Origin: Ceratorhiza oryzae-sativae
Taxonomy: Eukaryota > Basidiomycota > Agaricomycetes > Cantharellales > Ceratobasidiaceae
Direction: 5' to 3'
Length of the DNA: 64,000 nucleotides
Assembly: GCA_030998015.1 (NCBI GenBank)
Contig: JARWMV010000233.1
Span: 2,594,293 to 2,658,292 of the forward strand
Within the stretch, counting starts at the first letter, position 1; each line of letters opens with the position of its first letter. The notes beneath the pieces are model-generated. The model worked only from the letters and a program-made list of their open reading frames with translations, had not been told where the DNA came from and ran no database searches. The translations under genes were made by a program, and so were the position numbers. This document shows positions 35,409 through 47,478 of the stretch, one piece after another.

Positions 35409-37998
35409 AGCATGCTGGCAAGACATCTCTAGGTGGAGAGGAGCTAGTTCAAATAGAAGAGCAGGAAGTGGAAGATATCACCAGGATAGCAGATGATTCT
35501 GCTGAGGATTCTACCATGACTGCAATTCAACCTTCTGGATTTGCATCTACTTCAGCTATGGCTCAAGAAAGAAGCTTCATTGGCCCTGTAACTAGTTCTC
35601 CAGCTAGACCAGAAGCTTTAGGTGCAATTACTCCTATAAGGACTCCAAGTGAGAAGAGACTACAAGCTCTATTTACTCCAGAATCAGTTTCTCAAATAGA
35701 AGCTACTTGCATTCTGGGAGTTAGAGGTCCTTCTACTTACTTGGAAAGTTATCTAGGAACTTCATTTACTCCTGTAGATAAAGACTATCCTAGATGCATA
35801 GCAGTAGGTCCTAGGCAATCAGGAAGAGTGCTAGAACCTCTATTACCTCCTGCTCAAGTGACTGAAGCTGGTCCTTCAGCTTTACCCACTATTGGAGAAG
35901 TAAATGAAGATGATACTGATCAGGACCAGGACTCTCCCTTGGTAAATAAACCTGCTAGACCTCATCAATCTTTTGACAATGCTATAAGGAAGGAACCTTT
36001 TAGGGGTTGAATTAGCAAAGGTCATGCAGTCACTATTGAGGAAGAGTTTCCTCCTCAGGAACAGTATACTGGAAGACCAGCATCTCCTTACCCACCTAGG
36101 GAGCCAATAACCCCTTCTAGGCCAGTAAGGGATGACTCTGGGACTGTTCCTCAAGGAGCTGTTCCCCTTATTGTTACTACTAGTGAAGAAGACTCTTCTG
36201 AGGAAGAAGCTAGGAGACCTAGGCATAGGAGTTCTAATAGAACTTCAGATGCTGAAGCAGGTAGGCCTGCAGAAGATCATAGGGCTGAAGGTTTTAGAGA
36301 GCCTACCAGACCTTCTGTAACTATGACTGGAGATCCTTCAAAGATGCCAGTTTATAGTCCTGAAGGGAATACCTTATTAGGTTTCCAGCCATTAGTACCT
36401 CAGTCACAGTTACCTGCTGATGCTAGCATACATATGCCACAAGTCTCTAGACCTACTGAAGCTGAAACATTTAGAACTCAGAGGTTTGATCCTTATCAAC
36501 CCTTTGTGATTAATCTAGGACCAGGATTCTCTGGTCTGGCTTCTACTCCACCTAGGAGGCCACCAGGACCTCCTCCCACTGGACCTCCTGCCTCTAGTGG
36601 TAGGAATTTCTCAGGAGGAAGTGCAGGTCCACCTAATCCTCCAGGAGGAGGACAGGGGCCACCTAACCCTCCAGTAGGTCAAAGTTACCCTCAGCAAGGA
36701 GGAGGACATATTCCTCATATTCCTCCCATTCCACCTATTCCACCCAATACTCCTAGGCCACAAGGACTACCAGGACCACCAGGACCACCTGGACCTCCAG
36801 GGCCCCCTGGAAATCCTCCTAATGGTCCTTATCCTTGGATTCAAGGCCCTCCAGGACGTCCAGGAGACCAAGGTCCCCCTGGAAGGGATGGCAGGGATGG
36901 AAGAGATGGTCCACAAGGTCCACCAGGCCCACCAGGCCCAGAAGGCCCTAGAGGAGCTGGAGGAAATGGTAACAATAACAACCAAAACAATCGGCCTCAT
37001 CTAGACATGAAATTGAAGCCTGAAGTGATACCAGAGTATGATGGTGATCCAGATGAACTATATGAATGGATAGATCAAATCAATCGATACATAGCCATGG
37101 GTTTAAATGAGAACAACAGACTCACCCTGACTATCCCATTCAGGTTTACTGGAGATGCTAAACAATGGTGGTATCAGTTCAATGAGGAACAAAGGCTTAG
37201 AATGTCTACAGATTGGAATCAGATGAGAGCTTGCTTAATTAGTTTCTTTTGGACTCCTACTTGGATTACCAAGGCTAGGAACAAAGCTTTGGCAGCCAGG
37301 TTCAAGGATTCAGGCAACAATAAAGAAACACCAGTTCAGTATGCACTTCGCAAAAAGAAACTGCTTGACATGGTTGAAGATTGGGATGACCTCACTATCA
37401 TTGCTGAAGTAGCTAGGTCAGCTCCTACACAATGGAGAACTATAGTCAACCATGAGGATATTGCAGACTGGTCCACCTATGTGACTAGAATTAAGGAACA
37501 AGAAGATTTATTGCAAGATTGGCCTTGCCATATGAACAACCAAGCTACCTATGACACAGTCAAGGAAGTGATCAAAGCTTTGAAGGCTGAAAAGCATCAG
37601 AAAAAGCATGGTCACAAAGCTAGTGCTCATGCAGTAAATTCTTCTAACTCTAAGTTCAAGTCAAAGCAGCCTGATAAATTCAAAGGCTATAAGAGGCCCT
37701 TCCCTCCAGACAATTCTAATGTTTCCAAACATAAGAAAGGGACTCCTAAAGCTAGAGGAATGAGAGGCTGTATCCATTGTGGAAGTCTTATGCACTATGA
37801 CAAGGAGTGCAAGCATAATAAATCTAATGCTAACAATGTCCAAGTTTATTTTGCTGAAACTATTGAAGCTGAACAAACTGCTTATGCTGAATATGAAGCT
37901 GCCTGCAATGATTCTGATCCTGAATCATCTGAAACTGAGCCATCTGAAGTCCAAGAGGAAGAATCTGATTCTTCTAGCTCTTCTTCTGACTCGGATTT

Positions 37999-40900
37999 TT
38001 AATTAATTCCCAGCCTTCTGAATCTAATGAGACAGAGGACTTGGGAGTAAATGTAGATGACCAGGATATACAGGCAGTACACAATTATAATGCATTAGCA
38101 AATCAAACAATGGCTACCAAATCATTTTCTATTCAATTATCTACCAGGAATGAGCCTCTTGACCTTAAATCAATCCCTGAGGATAAAACTATTACTCTTA
38201 AAAAGGTGATGGAACGTCCTTCAGGAACTCATTTCTTGGGAACTAGACCTACAGTAGCTATGGCTAGGGTAGGGAATGAAGAAGGCTTAACAGAAATTAC
38301 TGTTGACTCAGGCTCTGATATTACCCTGATTAGCTATAATTTTCTGACTAGCCTGAAACAACCTCCTAAAGAGAAATCTGGCCAAAAGATAAATCTTATT
38401 CAAGTGACTGGTAAAACTAGTATTACAGGATATGTAGTATTAGACTTAACCTTCCCTACTAAGGATGGACCTGTAAAGATGCAGGTAGAAGCCTATGTAG
38501 TGAAAGGAATGAAAGTACCTTTCATTCTGGGTAATGACTTTTCTAACCAATATAGAATCTCTTTAGATCGTCTTTCCTCTCCTAGCAGAATACTCTTTGG
38601 CAACTCTGGTAGGTCTGCTGAAGTAATTGAATTAGAAACTGAACCAAGATTGGATGAAGCTGGAAATGTATTTCAAGTTTACACTAGACCAGACTTCAAG
38701 ACAAACCTAGAAAGAAGAGCCTTTCACAGGAAAAAATCTTCTAAGAAGAAAGCCTTAAAGAAAGGGCCTGAAGGTGCTACCCCAGTTAAATTAGCTAGGG
38801 ATGTATTTTTAAAGGCTGAATTCATTACACAAGTGCCTATTCTAGTTGAATTCCAGGAAGGACAGCAAGAAGGTTTTATTGAAGGTAGTCTAGAAAGTAA
38901 TAATGGAACTTGATGTCATGGAACTACAGACAGCATCATCACTCCTGATACTAAGACTATTCAGATAACCAATTTTTCTCAGAAGCCAGTGCATTTACCC
39001 AAAGGACTTGTCATAGGATATATGCATGACCCCAAGATTGCATTGGATAAAGAAAAAGATTTGCCTGAAGAACTTAGGAAGGCAGGAGAAGCCAAGGCAC
39101 ATCTAATAAATACTCTTATGAAGGAAGTCAAAGTACCTTCTCCTACTGCTGAAGAGATTGAACTCTCAAAGCAGCCAGAAGGAGGCCCTAAAACTGCTGA
39201 ACTGCCTGACCCAGAGCCAGTCCCTAGGGAAAGACTCTTGGCAGAAGTACATTGGGGAGACAATTTGACTCCAGATCAGAAGAAAAGCTTGCAAAAGGTG
39301 GTGAAGAAGAACTTTGAAGCTTTTGGATTAGATGGCAGACTTGGCAATTACCCAGCCAGGGTAGAGATTAATCTCAGACCAGGTACCAAGGAAATTGCTT
39401 TAACTCCCTATAGGCCAAGTGAAGAAGCTAAGGCTGCTATAGACAAGCAAATAGATGATTGGTTGCGCTTAGGTGTAATTGAGGAATCTAAGAGCCCTTG
39501 GGGCTTCCCAGTGCTTGTAGTATGGCGAAATAATAAGCCTCGCTTGTGCATTGATTACAGGAAGCTTAATGCAGTAGCTATACCAGATGAATACCCTCTA
39601 CCTAGGCAACAAGACATCCTTCATTCACTTGAAGGAGCCCAATATCTCAGTACTCTAGATGCTCTAGCAGGCTTTACTCAACTCCAGATAAAGGATGAGG
39701 ATAGGCCTAAGACAGCATTTAGATGTCACAGAGGACACTTTCAATTCAGAAGAATGCCTTTTGGATGGAGAAATGGACCTCCAGTATTCCAAAGGGTTAT
39801 GACTGATGTTTTGGCCCCATTCTTATGGATATTTGCTCTAGTATATATAGATGACATTGTGATATACAGCAAGTCATTTGAAGACCACTGTGAGCATGAC
39901 AAAGTATTAAAGGCCATTGCAGACTCTGGATTGACTCTTTCTCCTGGTAAATGCCACCTTGGATATCAATCTTTGCTCCTTTTAGGACAAAAGGTGTCCA
40001 GACTTGGCATGTCTACCCATAAGGAGAAAGTGGAAGGCATTCTACAATTAGAGGAACCTAAGGATATACCTACATTACAAACATTCTTAGGAATGATGAC
40101 CTACTTTTCAAGTTATATTCCATATTATACTTGGATAGTAGCTCCATTATTTAATCTCTTAAAGAAGAGTGTCAAGTGGAAATGGGATAAATTGGAATCC
40201 CATGCTTTCAAACTAGCTAAGCTAGTCCTAGCCAATGCACCAGTTCTCTCTTACCCAATACCAGGGATGCCCTATAGGCTTTATACTGATGCATGTGACT
40301 TTGGAATAGCTGCTATTCTACAGCAAATTCAAACCATGAAACTTAAGGACCTGAAAGGAACTAGAGTTTATGATCAATGTAAGAAAGCTCACCAAGAAGG
40401 GTTACCTGTCCCCAGGTTTATTACACCTGACTCCAAAGGAAAGGTCATCCTGACTGGGGGGGCTGATGGTACTGAAACTTTTGACTATGAAGATACTTGG
40501 AATGAAGACTTTGAAGAAACTGAAGTACACATAGAGCAGTCATTGCCTACTGGTCAAGACTTCTCAAATCAGCTGAGACAAGGTACTCAGCCACTGAGAA
40601 GAAGCTCTAGGTGTAAGAGATGGTCTAGTGAAATTCCACATGTATCTTGAAGGTGCTAAAGTTGTAGTAGTGTCAGATCATGCTGCCCTTAAATGGAGTA
40701 AGACTTACCAAACTGTGAACAGAAGACTATCTGGTTATGGCATAGTAATAGCTGCCTTTCCAGACCTAGTAATAGTTCATAGAGCAGGCAAAGTCCATAC
40801 TAATGTTGGCCCAATCTCTAGATTAAGAAGGATCCCTAGACAAGGTGGACCTTTAGCAGACTTATCAACCCCTCTTAACTTTAACAATGACACTGAAGAT

Positions 40901-42609
40901 GCCCTGAAGAATCTGTACCAAGAAATAGGTGTAGACTTTGAGAAGGATTTGCTAGTCCAGTCGACTATGCATGCTTTAGCCAATGAAGAAAAGCCTTCCA
41001 AAGGTTTTAGGACAAGGTTTAAGGTAAGAAACAAAGTATATAAAGCTAATGTCTTTCTTGCTACATCAGGTTTGAATGAGCTACACATCAGTATTAATGA
41101 ATCTGAAGTTAATCGCTTTTATGAAGCATACACTAATGATCCCCATTTTGCTGATGTACTCAAGAAGCTGCAAGGTGAGTATGATCATCTAAATCCACCC
41201 TACAAACAATACAGGATTGGAGAAAATGGTCTTATTTACTTTTGCAGAGATGACAATTACAAGCTGTGTGTCCCTAAAGACTTACAGAAGGAAGTAGTAG
41301 CTGAAATACATGACTCTCTTCAAGAAGGAGCTCATGCTGGCTACCATAGGACCTACAACAAAGTAGCTTCTACCTACTACTGGCCTAAGATGGTACAAGT
41401 CATTAAGGAATATGTGCGCACTTGTGATATTTGTCAAAAGGCTAAGCCTAAAAGACATGGACAAAGAGGTTTTCTTCAATCTATTCCAATTCCTAGTCAG
41501 CCTTTTGAAGTAGTAACCATGGATTTTATAATGGATCTTCCTCCTAGCAATGGATTTAATGCCATACTAACTATAGTTGATAAATTGACTAAGTATGCAC
41601 ACTTTATCCCTTGCAATACTTCTATCAATGAGGAAGAGACTGCCAAACTATTCCATGCACATATATGGACCAAGTATGGTCTTCCAAGACAGGTTATTAC
41701 TGACAGAGACTCTAGATGGACAGGAGCCTTTTGGGAACACTTAACCTCTTTGGTTGGCATTCAGAGATCGCTTACTACAGCTTATCACCCACAAGCTGAT
41801 GGACAGAGTGAGATTATGAACCAAACCTTAGAGATTGCCTTAAGAGCTTTTGTCTTTCCTTCAATGGACAATTGGAGTGACCTCCTAAATGATTTTAGCT
41901 TTGCTTACAACACCATGGAGCATACATCTACAGGATTTACACCTTCTTATCTTCTTTTAGGATTTGAACCACTTCGACCCTCAGATTTACTTACTTCTAC
42001 TGGTAAAGCTTTAGCCAGACCCTCTGTAGAAGATCCTAAAGCTGTGAACTTCAATGAGATGATGAAAGCTATTTGCTCTCAAGCTCAGGATGCCTTGAAA
42101 TTGGCTCAGGTTCACATGGAGGATCAATACAACAAGAACCATAGTTATCTTGATCTACAGGAAGGAGATTTGGTCATGCTGAATCCACATTCCCTGAACC
42201 TGCTGAGAAATCAGAAGGGAAAAGGAAGGAAACTCCAGATGAAGTATGATGGTCCCTTTGAAGTTCTAGAGAAGCTTTCAGATGTAACTTATCGCATCAA
42301 GATTCCAGCCAGCTACAAATTCACCCTGTGATTAATATAGCTCATCTGGAACCTTATCATAGAGATAAAGATGGTACAGACCGTCCCAAGAAACATCTGA
42401 ATAGATCTGACTTTGACAAGGAACCTGAATGGGAAGTGGAAGAGATTCTGGATGAAAAGATGATCAAGAAAGGACAGAGAAAACAGCGTTGATATCTTAC
42501 AAGATTTGTGGGTTATCCACCTGAATGGGATGAATGGTTATCCAGGCAGCAGTTGACAAATGCTCCCAGGATACTCAAGGAATGGGAACTTAAGCAACGC
42601 AAGATCTAA
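37999..42609 (+). pseudogene. Element E Pol polyprotein
   Basis: The pol frame is -1 to gag and is open from the gag stop. Protease (ITVDSGSDITL; FILGNDF), in-frame TGA at 38911, RT (CIDYRKLNAVAIPDEYPLP; YIDDIVIY intact) and RNase H (YTDACDFGIAAI). Two 1-nt shifts near 40546 and 40602 leave YWSRLLKSAETRYSATEK in frame 3 between them, then DGLVKFHMYLEG. Integrase follows: zinc finger (CDICQKAKPKRHG), core (MDFIMDLP; TDRDSRW; QSEIMNQ). A 1-nt shift near 42320 and a TGA at 42490 precede and interrupt a C-terminal chromodomain (WEVEEILDEKM; YLTRFVGYPPEWDEW). An insertion of about 100 residues separates parts of RNase H. Confidence 0.9.
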
Positions 42610-42737
42610 GAAGTCTTAACCCTTTCCTGAAAATCATTCCAAGAACAACACGTGATTTCTCTGTTGTTTGTTTACTGACAAAGTCATTTTGTAGATATAA
42701 ATCGGCTGCATTTACCACTGGAAACACCACACCAACC

Positions 42738-43108
42738 ATGGCCAACCTCATTCATCATTGCTGTTACTCTCCCCATGCTCTCATGGTCTTTGCCATCCTT
42801 ACTACCTCTACAGTCTAGGGAAGACTTTATATGGCACCTGGACAAAAGGTAGTAATGGAGTACTCCAACCTGGAGCGCACCATACTGTCACTGGCAGGGT
42901 GGTGATTTCCCTGCCACAATTGGTATACCTTAGCAGGCAGAGGACCCTCTGGACAGTTAAGCCTGCTAACATCCTCTCCATTGCCTTGGTGAGGAATCGC
43001 AGGCAGTTTAGTCCCTACAGGGGTCCAGGTAACAGAGGCATGCCCTCTGAGCTATTTATCCTGCCAGATCATCCATACTGTAAGTCCAAATCTATTTACT
43101 GGGTTTAA
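42738..43108 (+). pseudogene. Element E extra ORF 1 (unrecognised, broken)
   Basis: ATG 42738 (MANLIHHCCYSPHAL) stops after 26 codons. A shifted frame then reads GKTLYGTWTKGSNGVLQPGA and continues to 43108. A TATAAAT-like box lies at 42695-42702, about 40 bp before the ATG. No known domain. It follows pol by 129 bp. Confidence 0.35.
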
Positions 43109-43643
43109 TGCTTATAGTCCTGGACAGATCAAATGCAAGGGATGGAGCAACAGCAATACTTAGGATCTTTTCTACAGCTGTAGATAAGATTAACCAAGCT
43201 TGGTAAGTCAGATCTTTCCTGATCATCTTATCGAGTCCACTGATCTATTTGGATCAATCACATCTAGTCCCCATCAAGAAACTTTTTCCCCTTAACTCCC
43301 CTTTAAGTCTTGTACCAGAACTTTCTGTATATAGATTTAAAGTATAAAGTTGTCTGATCCCCTAAGCATCATCAGAATGAGTCACTGCAAAGTAATCTCA
43401 GTTGACTGCTTGGACCGATCACCAACTGTAAGGTTTAAGGACTAGATAAGAAAGATCTGGAAGGATCAGCATGTGATAACTGTACAGATAACAGCAGAGC
43501 GCACTCTATTTGGCCAGTTACAAGCTTCTTTTATTGGAGTAAGCTTCCTATTGGCAACTGGATGTGAAATACATGCAGTATAAGATTTTTGTGTCGTCTC
43601 TAAGGTACTACAGCTGTATACTGCACAGTTTTACCCTCTAAAC

Positions 43644-44472
43644 ATGTCTGACTACTCAATTGAACGTCCCCAGACTCCCAGCACCCATCTGGACATTCTG
43701 GAGCGTGCTTTATGGGCCTCAGATGGGAACGCACTAGGGTGCGATCTCAAAACAGGCAGAATAGGCGACAATCTAGAAGGGAGGGCATTGAGCCTGCCCC
43801 AGATGTTCCTCTTCCAGTGTACCCAATCCAGCACCCTCTGCCTATCCTCCACTTCCAACTTACCATTGGAAGCTCCCAGTCAAGGCCCTCATTTCGAGAT
43901 TGGATGGCCAACTCCTCCCTCTCCAGGGTTGGAGCCAACCCCATTTGATCTGGTTTGATGCATGGATGGGGCAGAAGGGATGAAAGGCCTGTGCCTCCCC
44001 CAAGGAGCATAAGCCCTGTTGACTATGAGGAGTTCCTGGAGAGGATGGACTGGTAAGTTCTTGATGTTGATGGAGTCAAGATCTAAAGCTGATCTGTTTA
44101 GGGATTATGCACATTGGCCCCATGAGGCTTCCAGAGAGCCTCCCATACTCTCTGAAGCACCTACTGATGGGGAATATGAGTCAGGAGAAGAGCTTCCTGA
44201 ATATCAGTGAGTTTGCTTCTCTTGAGTCAAGGTCTAAAGTTGACTTGTTTAGACTCACTTACCCTCCTTCCCCTTCTCCTGAATACCAGCCAGAATTGCC
44301 ATCTGACTCACTTTCTGATGGAACTGAGTCATCTGGTGACCTTCTGGTGACAGAGTTGGCCTTAGAGAGTAGGGTACAGGAGTTGAATAGGGAACTGGTG
44401 GAAGAAGTAGGGAACCTCAGAGCTGTGCAAAGATGTCTGAGGGATATCATGGAGACTCATGACTTGTATTAG
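43644..44472 (+). pseudogene. Element E extra ORF 2 (unrecognised, broken)
   Basis: ATG 43644 (MSDYSIERPQTPSTHLDILE), frameshifted near 43735, with further open segments ending in a Glu-rich helical tail (ALESRVQELNRELVEEVGNL) that stops at 44470. Contains Ser/Pro/Asp-rich stretches. No recognised domain. Confidence 0.35.
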
Positions 44473-44574
44473 TTTAGTCTGCTTGGAATTTGTGCTGTTG
44501 TCCCCCAATTCCACTTGTGTGGACTTAAGGGACAATCATATAATTCCAAAGAACAAAGCAGGACATCTCTGGGC

Positions 44575-44580
44575 TATAAA
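44575..44580 (+). promoter_or_regulatory. TATAAA box before E extra ORF 3
   Basis: GGGCTATAAAAGCAGCC sits 90 bp before the ATG at 44670 and is unrelated to the LTR promoter, which lies about 18 kb upstream. Confidence 0.5.
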
Positions 44581-44669
44581 AGCAGCCTTGGAGAGCCCTC
44601 TCTCCTCAGCAGTTCAACACCTGACTAGCTCTTAAGCACTTTCACCTGCTATCCCTCTATTCTTACACA

Positions 44670-45935
44670 ATGCAGTCCCCTCCTATGATGCTCAATGAGG
44701 AGCAAGCCAAGGCAGTAGCAGATTTGATTCTGCTGTCCAAATACTTTGCCTGCCTGGCAGCCTCTATTTGCATGGGGGAAGGGCTATATGCCTCCAGTAC
44801 TTCCATCTTGGAACAAAAGTTCAGGGATGGCATTGAAATTTACTATAGTTTCAATGAGGACTGGCACTGATGGATGTAGAGATGTCTTGCCAGCACACTG
44901 GCATGCTGGCATCAAGGGAAACTGAATTGCATCAGCTGATAAATCAATTCAGTTTCCCTTGATGCCAGTGTGCCAGCATGCTGGCAAGACATCTCTAGAT
45001 GGATGGTATGTGCATGACCAAGTAGCCCATGCCTTGGTAGATGTGCTCCTCCAAGTGCAAGATGCTGTGGGAACTTACCTGCAGAATGGGACTCTGGAAG
45101 AGGCCTACAGGTCTCATAACTTTTCAGTGGATTCACCTCTATATGCACACTTCAGGGAAGCTGGAATTGCCTTCCCTATAGAGCCAATAACAGGCTTCAC
45201 TGCTTGGGACTGGCAGAATCCTTTTGAATCTCTTCCTGCCCTTATTTCTGAAGTGGTTCGATTGCAGATTTGGGCCTTAAAGATGGTTTGCAGCCTGTGC
45301 TGTCTGGCTATGCATGATGGTAGGGACAAGACAGCTGTCCTCCCTCCTTTCCCTTGTGCCATGATAGCTGCAGGAAAGGATTGTTTCCATCTATATCACT
45401 CTATATTCTGCAAGAAGGGATGGCTGGAGCCCAATAAGTCTGGAGTTCCTAAGACTTGGGGAGATGATATGGTAAGCCCAATCCTACTACCCTTGGGTTA
45501 GAAGCTGACAACCAAGGAGCAGCATGTCTACTTCACTCTGAGGCAGAAATTGTCCACCAAGAAGTTCTACCAGTTCCTGAGGAGCAAGATGGAACAATTG
45601 GCTGCTGCTGCAGGGTCCAAAAATGTCCCTTGGTATGCTTAAAATCCTAGCAAAGGGAAGTGGCATATCCAGCTAACCAAATGGGTTACAGGTCTTCCAA
45701 CCCCAAGGATACAGGGGTGATAGATGGTTGCCCTAGGGTTCATTTTGAAGATGAAGCTGGACCTTCTGAATCTGTCTCTCTCCCTGAAGCTGATCCTGAG
45801 GCTAAGGAGTCAGATGATGAGTCCCTTACTGTGTCTGGTGCCTCCACTCCTTCTGAACTAGCTGAGCCAAGCCAGTTGGAAGAGAGGGAGTACATTTACA
45901 TCAGCTCTGACAAGGAGGGATATGATTCTCTCTAA
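44670..45935 (+). pseudogene. Element E extra ORF 3 (unrecognised, split by MITE 2)
   Basis: ATG 44670 (MQSPPMMLNEEQAKAVADLI) runs into MITE 2. After it a frame offset by one continues DGWYVHDQVAHALVDVLLQV ... FHLYHSIFCKKGWLEPNK to 45501, then stops break KLTTKEQHVYFTLRQKL. The end (45660-45935) is acidic and Ser-rich, ending DKEGYDSL. The intact ancestor would be roughly 380-420 residues. I recognise no domain; it lies where an env or cargo gene would be, but no signal peptide or clear membrane anchor is visible. Confidence 0.4.
44877..44997. mobile_element. hAT-type MITE 2 (121 bp hairpin)
   Basis: TAGAGATGTCTTGCC...GGCAAGACATCTCTA with almost full-length pairing arms around a short AT-rich loop. 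Perfect 8-bp duplication GATGGATG at 44869-44876 and 44998-45005. Same family as MITE 1. Confidence 0.92.
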
Positions 45936-45966
45936 TGTGAGTTGACATACCAGACTGGGGGGGCTA

Positions 45967-47478
45967 TGTTATGGATCACTAACATTTTTCTATTATTTTA
46001 GTCTGCTCTGCCAACCTCAAGCAATGCCTCTGTAATTTTCTTGAAATTAAATGAATTTGTATGCACCTGAATTTGTACTATTTGTGTACCATTGAATAGT
46101 ACAAAATCTCCTCTTTCCAACACATATTTCATTGTGATTTTATCTTAAGAACTCAGAGAGATATAGAGGTTGTGATATTTCCTCTTATCAGGAGATGTTG
46201 ATTACAACATTGCACCACTCATATCTCAACAACCACTTATGCTATCAGAGCGATCTTATGCTCTATCAATAGCTAATCTTCAGCGGTATCTGCTGCCCAA
46301 AGATTGTTGCAATCCACCAGATCCTCACACTGGCATGGCCTGAAGATCATTAGAATCTTACTGGACCATAGAGATGTCGTGCGAGAATACCGGCGCATAC
46401 CCGCACTGGATTTGCTCGGCGAGTTCGAATCCGTTGAAAAAACTGTATATATGCGCGGAAACCTCTCAGCGGCGCGAACATGCGCATATATGCAGTTTTT
46501 TCAACGGATTCGAACTCACCGAGCAAATCCGGTGCGGGTACGCGCCGGTATTCTCGCGCGACATCTCTACTGGACCATCAATCAAGATCTAATGACTCCA
46601 GTGAGTCAGGAGAGCCTTCCAAGTTGATCCAGAAGCTTCTCTGACTCACTTTATGACTCACTGAGATGTAGCCTCCATTCATTACATGTATATACTATGA
46701 TAATATGATCTACAAGCCAATAGCAGGTCTCAGATGCATCAATGCCTTTGATCCACACCCTGTCTTTACTCTTTTATCCTATACTGGGCTAGGGTGTACC
46801 CCAAGTATAGCAGTACCCTCTTTTGATGATTGCACTGGCATGCATGCATCTATTTGGCTTTGGAATGCTCTTCTCAGGGTATAAAAGGACCTCCTCTGAG
46901 GCCCTTCCAGACCACCCTCCTCTACTCAACCCAGACTGGTTATTGGTTTCTTTTCCCTTTCTATTTTTCTTGTCTGTGTGTGATTTCTTATATAACTAGT
47001 ACTGAGGAATAAAGTACCATATTAGTTATATACTGTCAGAGTCATTGTATCTTATATACAGAGATATATAAGGATACAATATTGCCTGATTGAGCATGCC
47101 ATTAAGTACCAGCTATTAGAGGAAATCTAAGTACCTGTAGCTGAGGAAGTACATGCATTAGGCAGCCCACCATCTATCCTATAAGCTATCACTTAAGTCT
47201 AGTATTAAGATTAGTATCAGTTAGTCCAAGCAACTAGGGCTGAACTACATTTAAGATATCTAAGGGAACCTGACCATAGTAGTCTTGCTCTTTATACCTA
47301 TAAATTAGTGAGTTTACACTGTGAAAGATTAAGACTACCTTGAGTGTTACTTGATTGCATTGCAACTACTTTGAGCCTTCTTACTCTAGTCTAAGAAGTA
47401 TTGAGTACAATTAGTGTATACTAACATATCTTCATTTGCTTAAGCTCTAGATATTTGAGTGTACCCTGACCTGTAACA
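45967..47478 (+). repeat. Element E 3' LTR (with MITE 3 inside)
   Basis: 1512 bp, of which 209 bp are MITE 3 plus its duplication; preceded by the purine tract GGGGGGG at about 45957. More diverged from the 5' LTR in its first 250 bp than further in. Confidence 0.9.
46369..46569. mobile_element. hAT-type MITE 3 (201 bp hairpin)
   Basis: TAGAGATGTCGTGCG...CGCGCGACATCTCTA. Perfect 8-bp duplication CTGGACCA at 46361-46368 and 46570-46577; the 5' LTR of E has the unoccupied site with one copy. A different interior from MITEs 1 and 2, CpG-rich in a CpG-poor host, so recent. Confidence 0.93.

Larger units (their letters stand above)
28355..35431. mobile_element. hAT-type MITE 1, interrupted by element D
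   Basis: 129-bp hairpin element: 28355-28465 and 35414-35431 once D and its duplication are removed. Terminal inverted repeats TAGAGATGTCTTGCC...GGCAAGACATCTCTA; perfect 8-bp duplication GGTGGAGA at 28347-28354 and 35432-35439. 8 bp longer than MITE 2 through a tandem CCAGTGTG. It sits inside E's gag. Confidence 0.9.
27429..38002 (+). pseudogene. Element E Gag with collagen-like region (split by MITE and element D)
   Basis: Coding parts are 27429-28354 and 35440-38002; removing the MITE, element D and one TSD copy joins them in frame (..SGGE then ELVQIEEQ..). A single TGA at 36008 is the only other break. The N-terminal part is unrecognised; a Pro-rich section with about a dozen Gly-Pro-Pro-type triplets lies at 36760-36960; then the capsid domain (LDMKLKPEVIPEYDGDPDEL, then FTGDAKQWWYQF), a zinc knuckle CIHCGSLMHYDKEC (about 37770-37811) and an acidic Ser-rich tail ending at TAA 38000-38002. 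Joined length is about 1160 codons, long for a Gag. Confidence 0.85.
25604..47478 (+). mobile_element. Element E: large Ty3/gypsy retrotransposon with extra ORFs
   Basis: LTRs of about 1.3 kb at 25604-26909 and 45967-47478; without the nested D and MITEs the element is about 14.6 kb. Order: LTR, TGG-type primer site, a small upstream ORF, gag with a collagen-like stretch, pol (protease, RT, RNase H, integrase, chromodomain), 3.3 kb of extra ORFs, purine tract, LTR. No target duplication (GGACC left, AGATG right). CpG is very rare throughout, a sign of age or methylation. Coding frames have several stops and shifts. Confidence 0.9.

Noticed and set aside
36720..36970. Collagen gene or animal contamination
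   Set aside because: The triplets are in frame with a capsid domain and zinc knuckle inside an LTR element.
46369..46571. TA duplication (Tc1-type) for the TAGAGATGTC MITEs
   Set aside because: The bases TA belong to the inverted repeat; comparison with the empty LTR site shows an 8-bp duplication instead.
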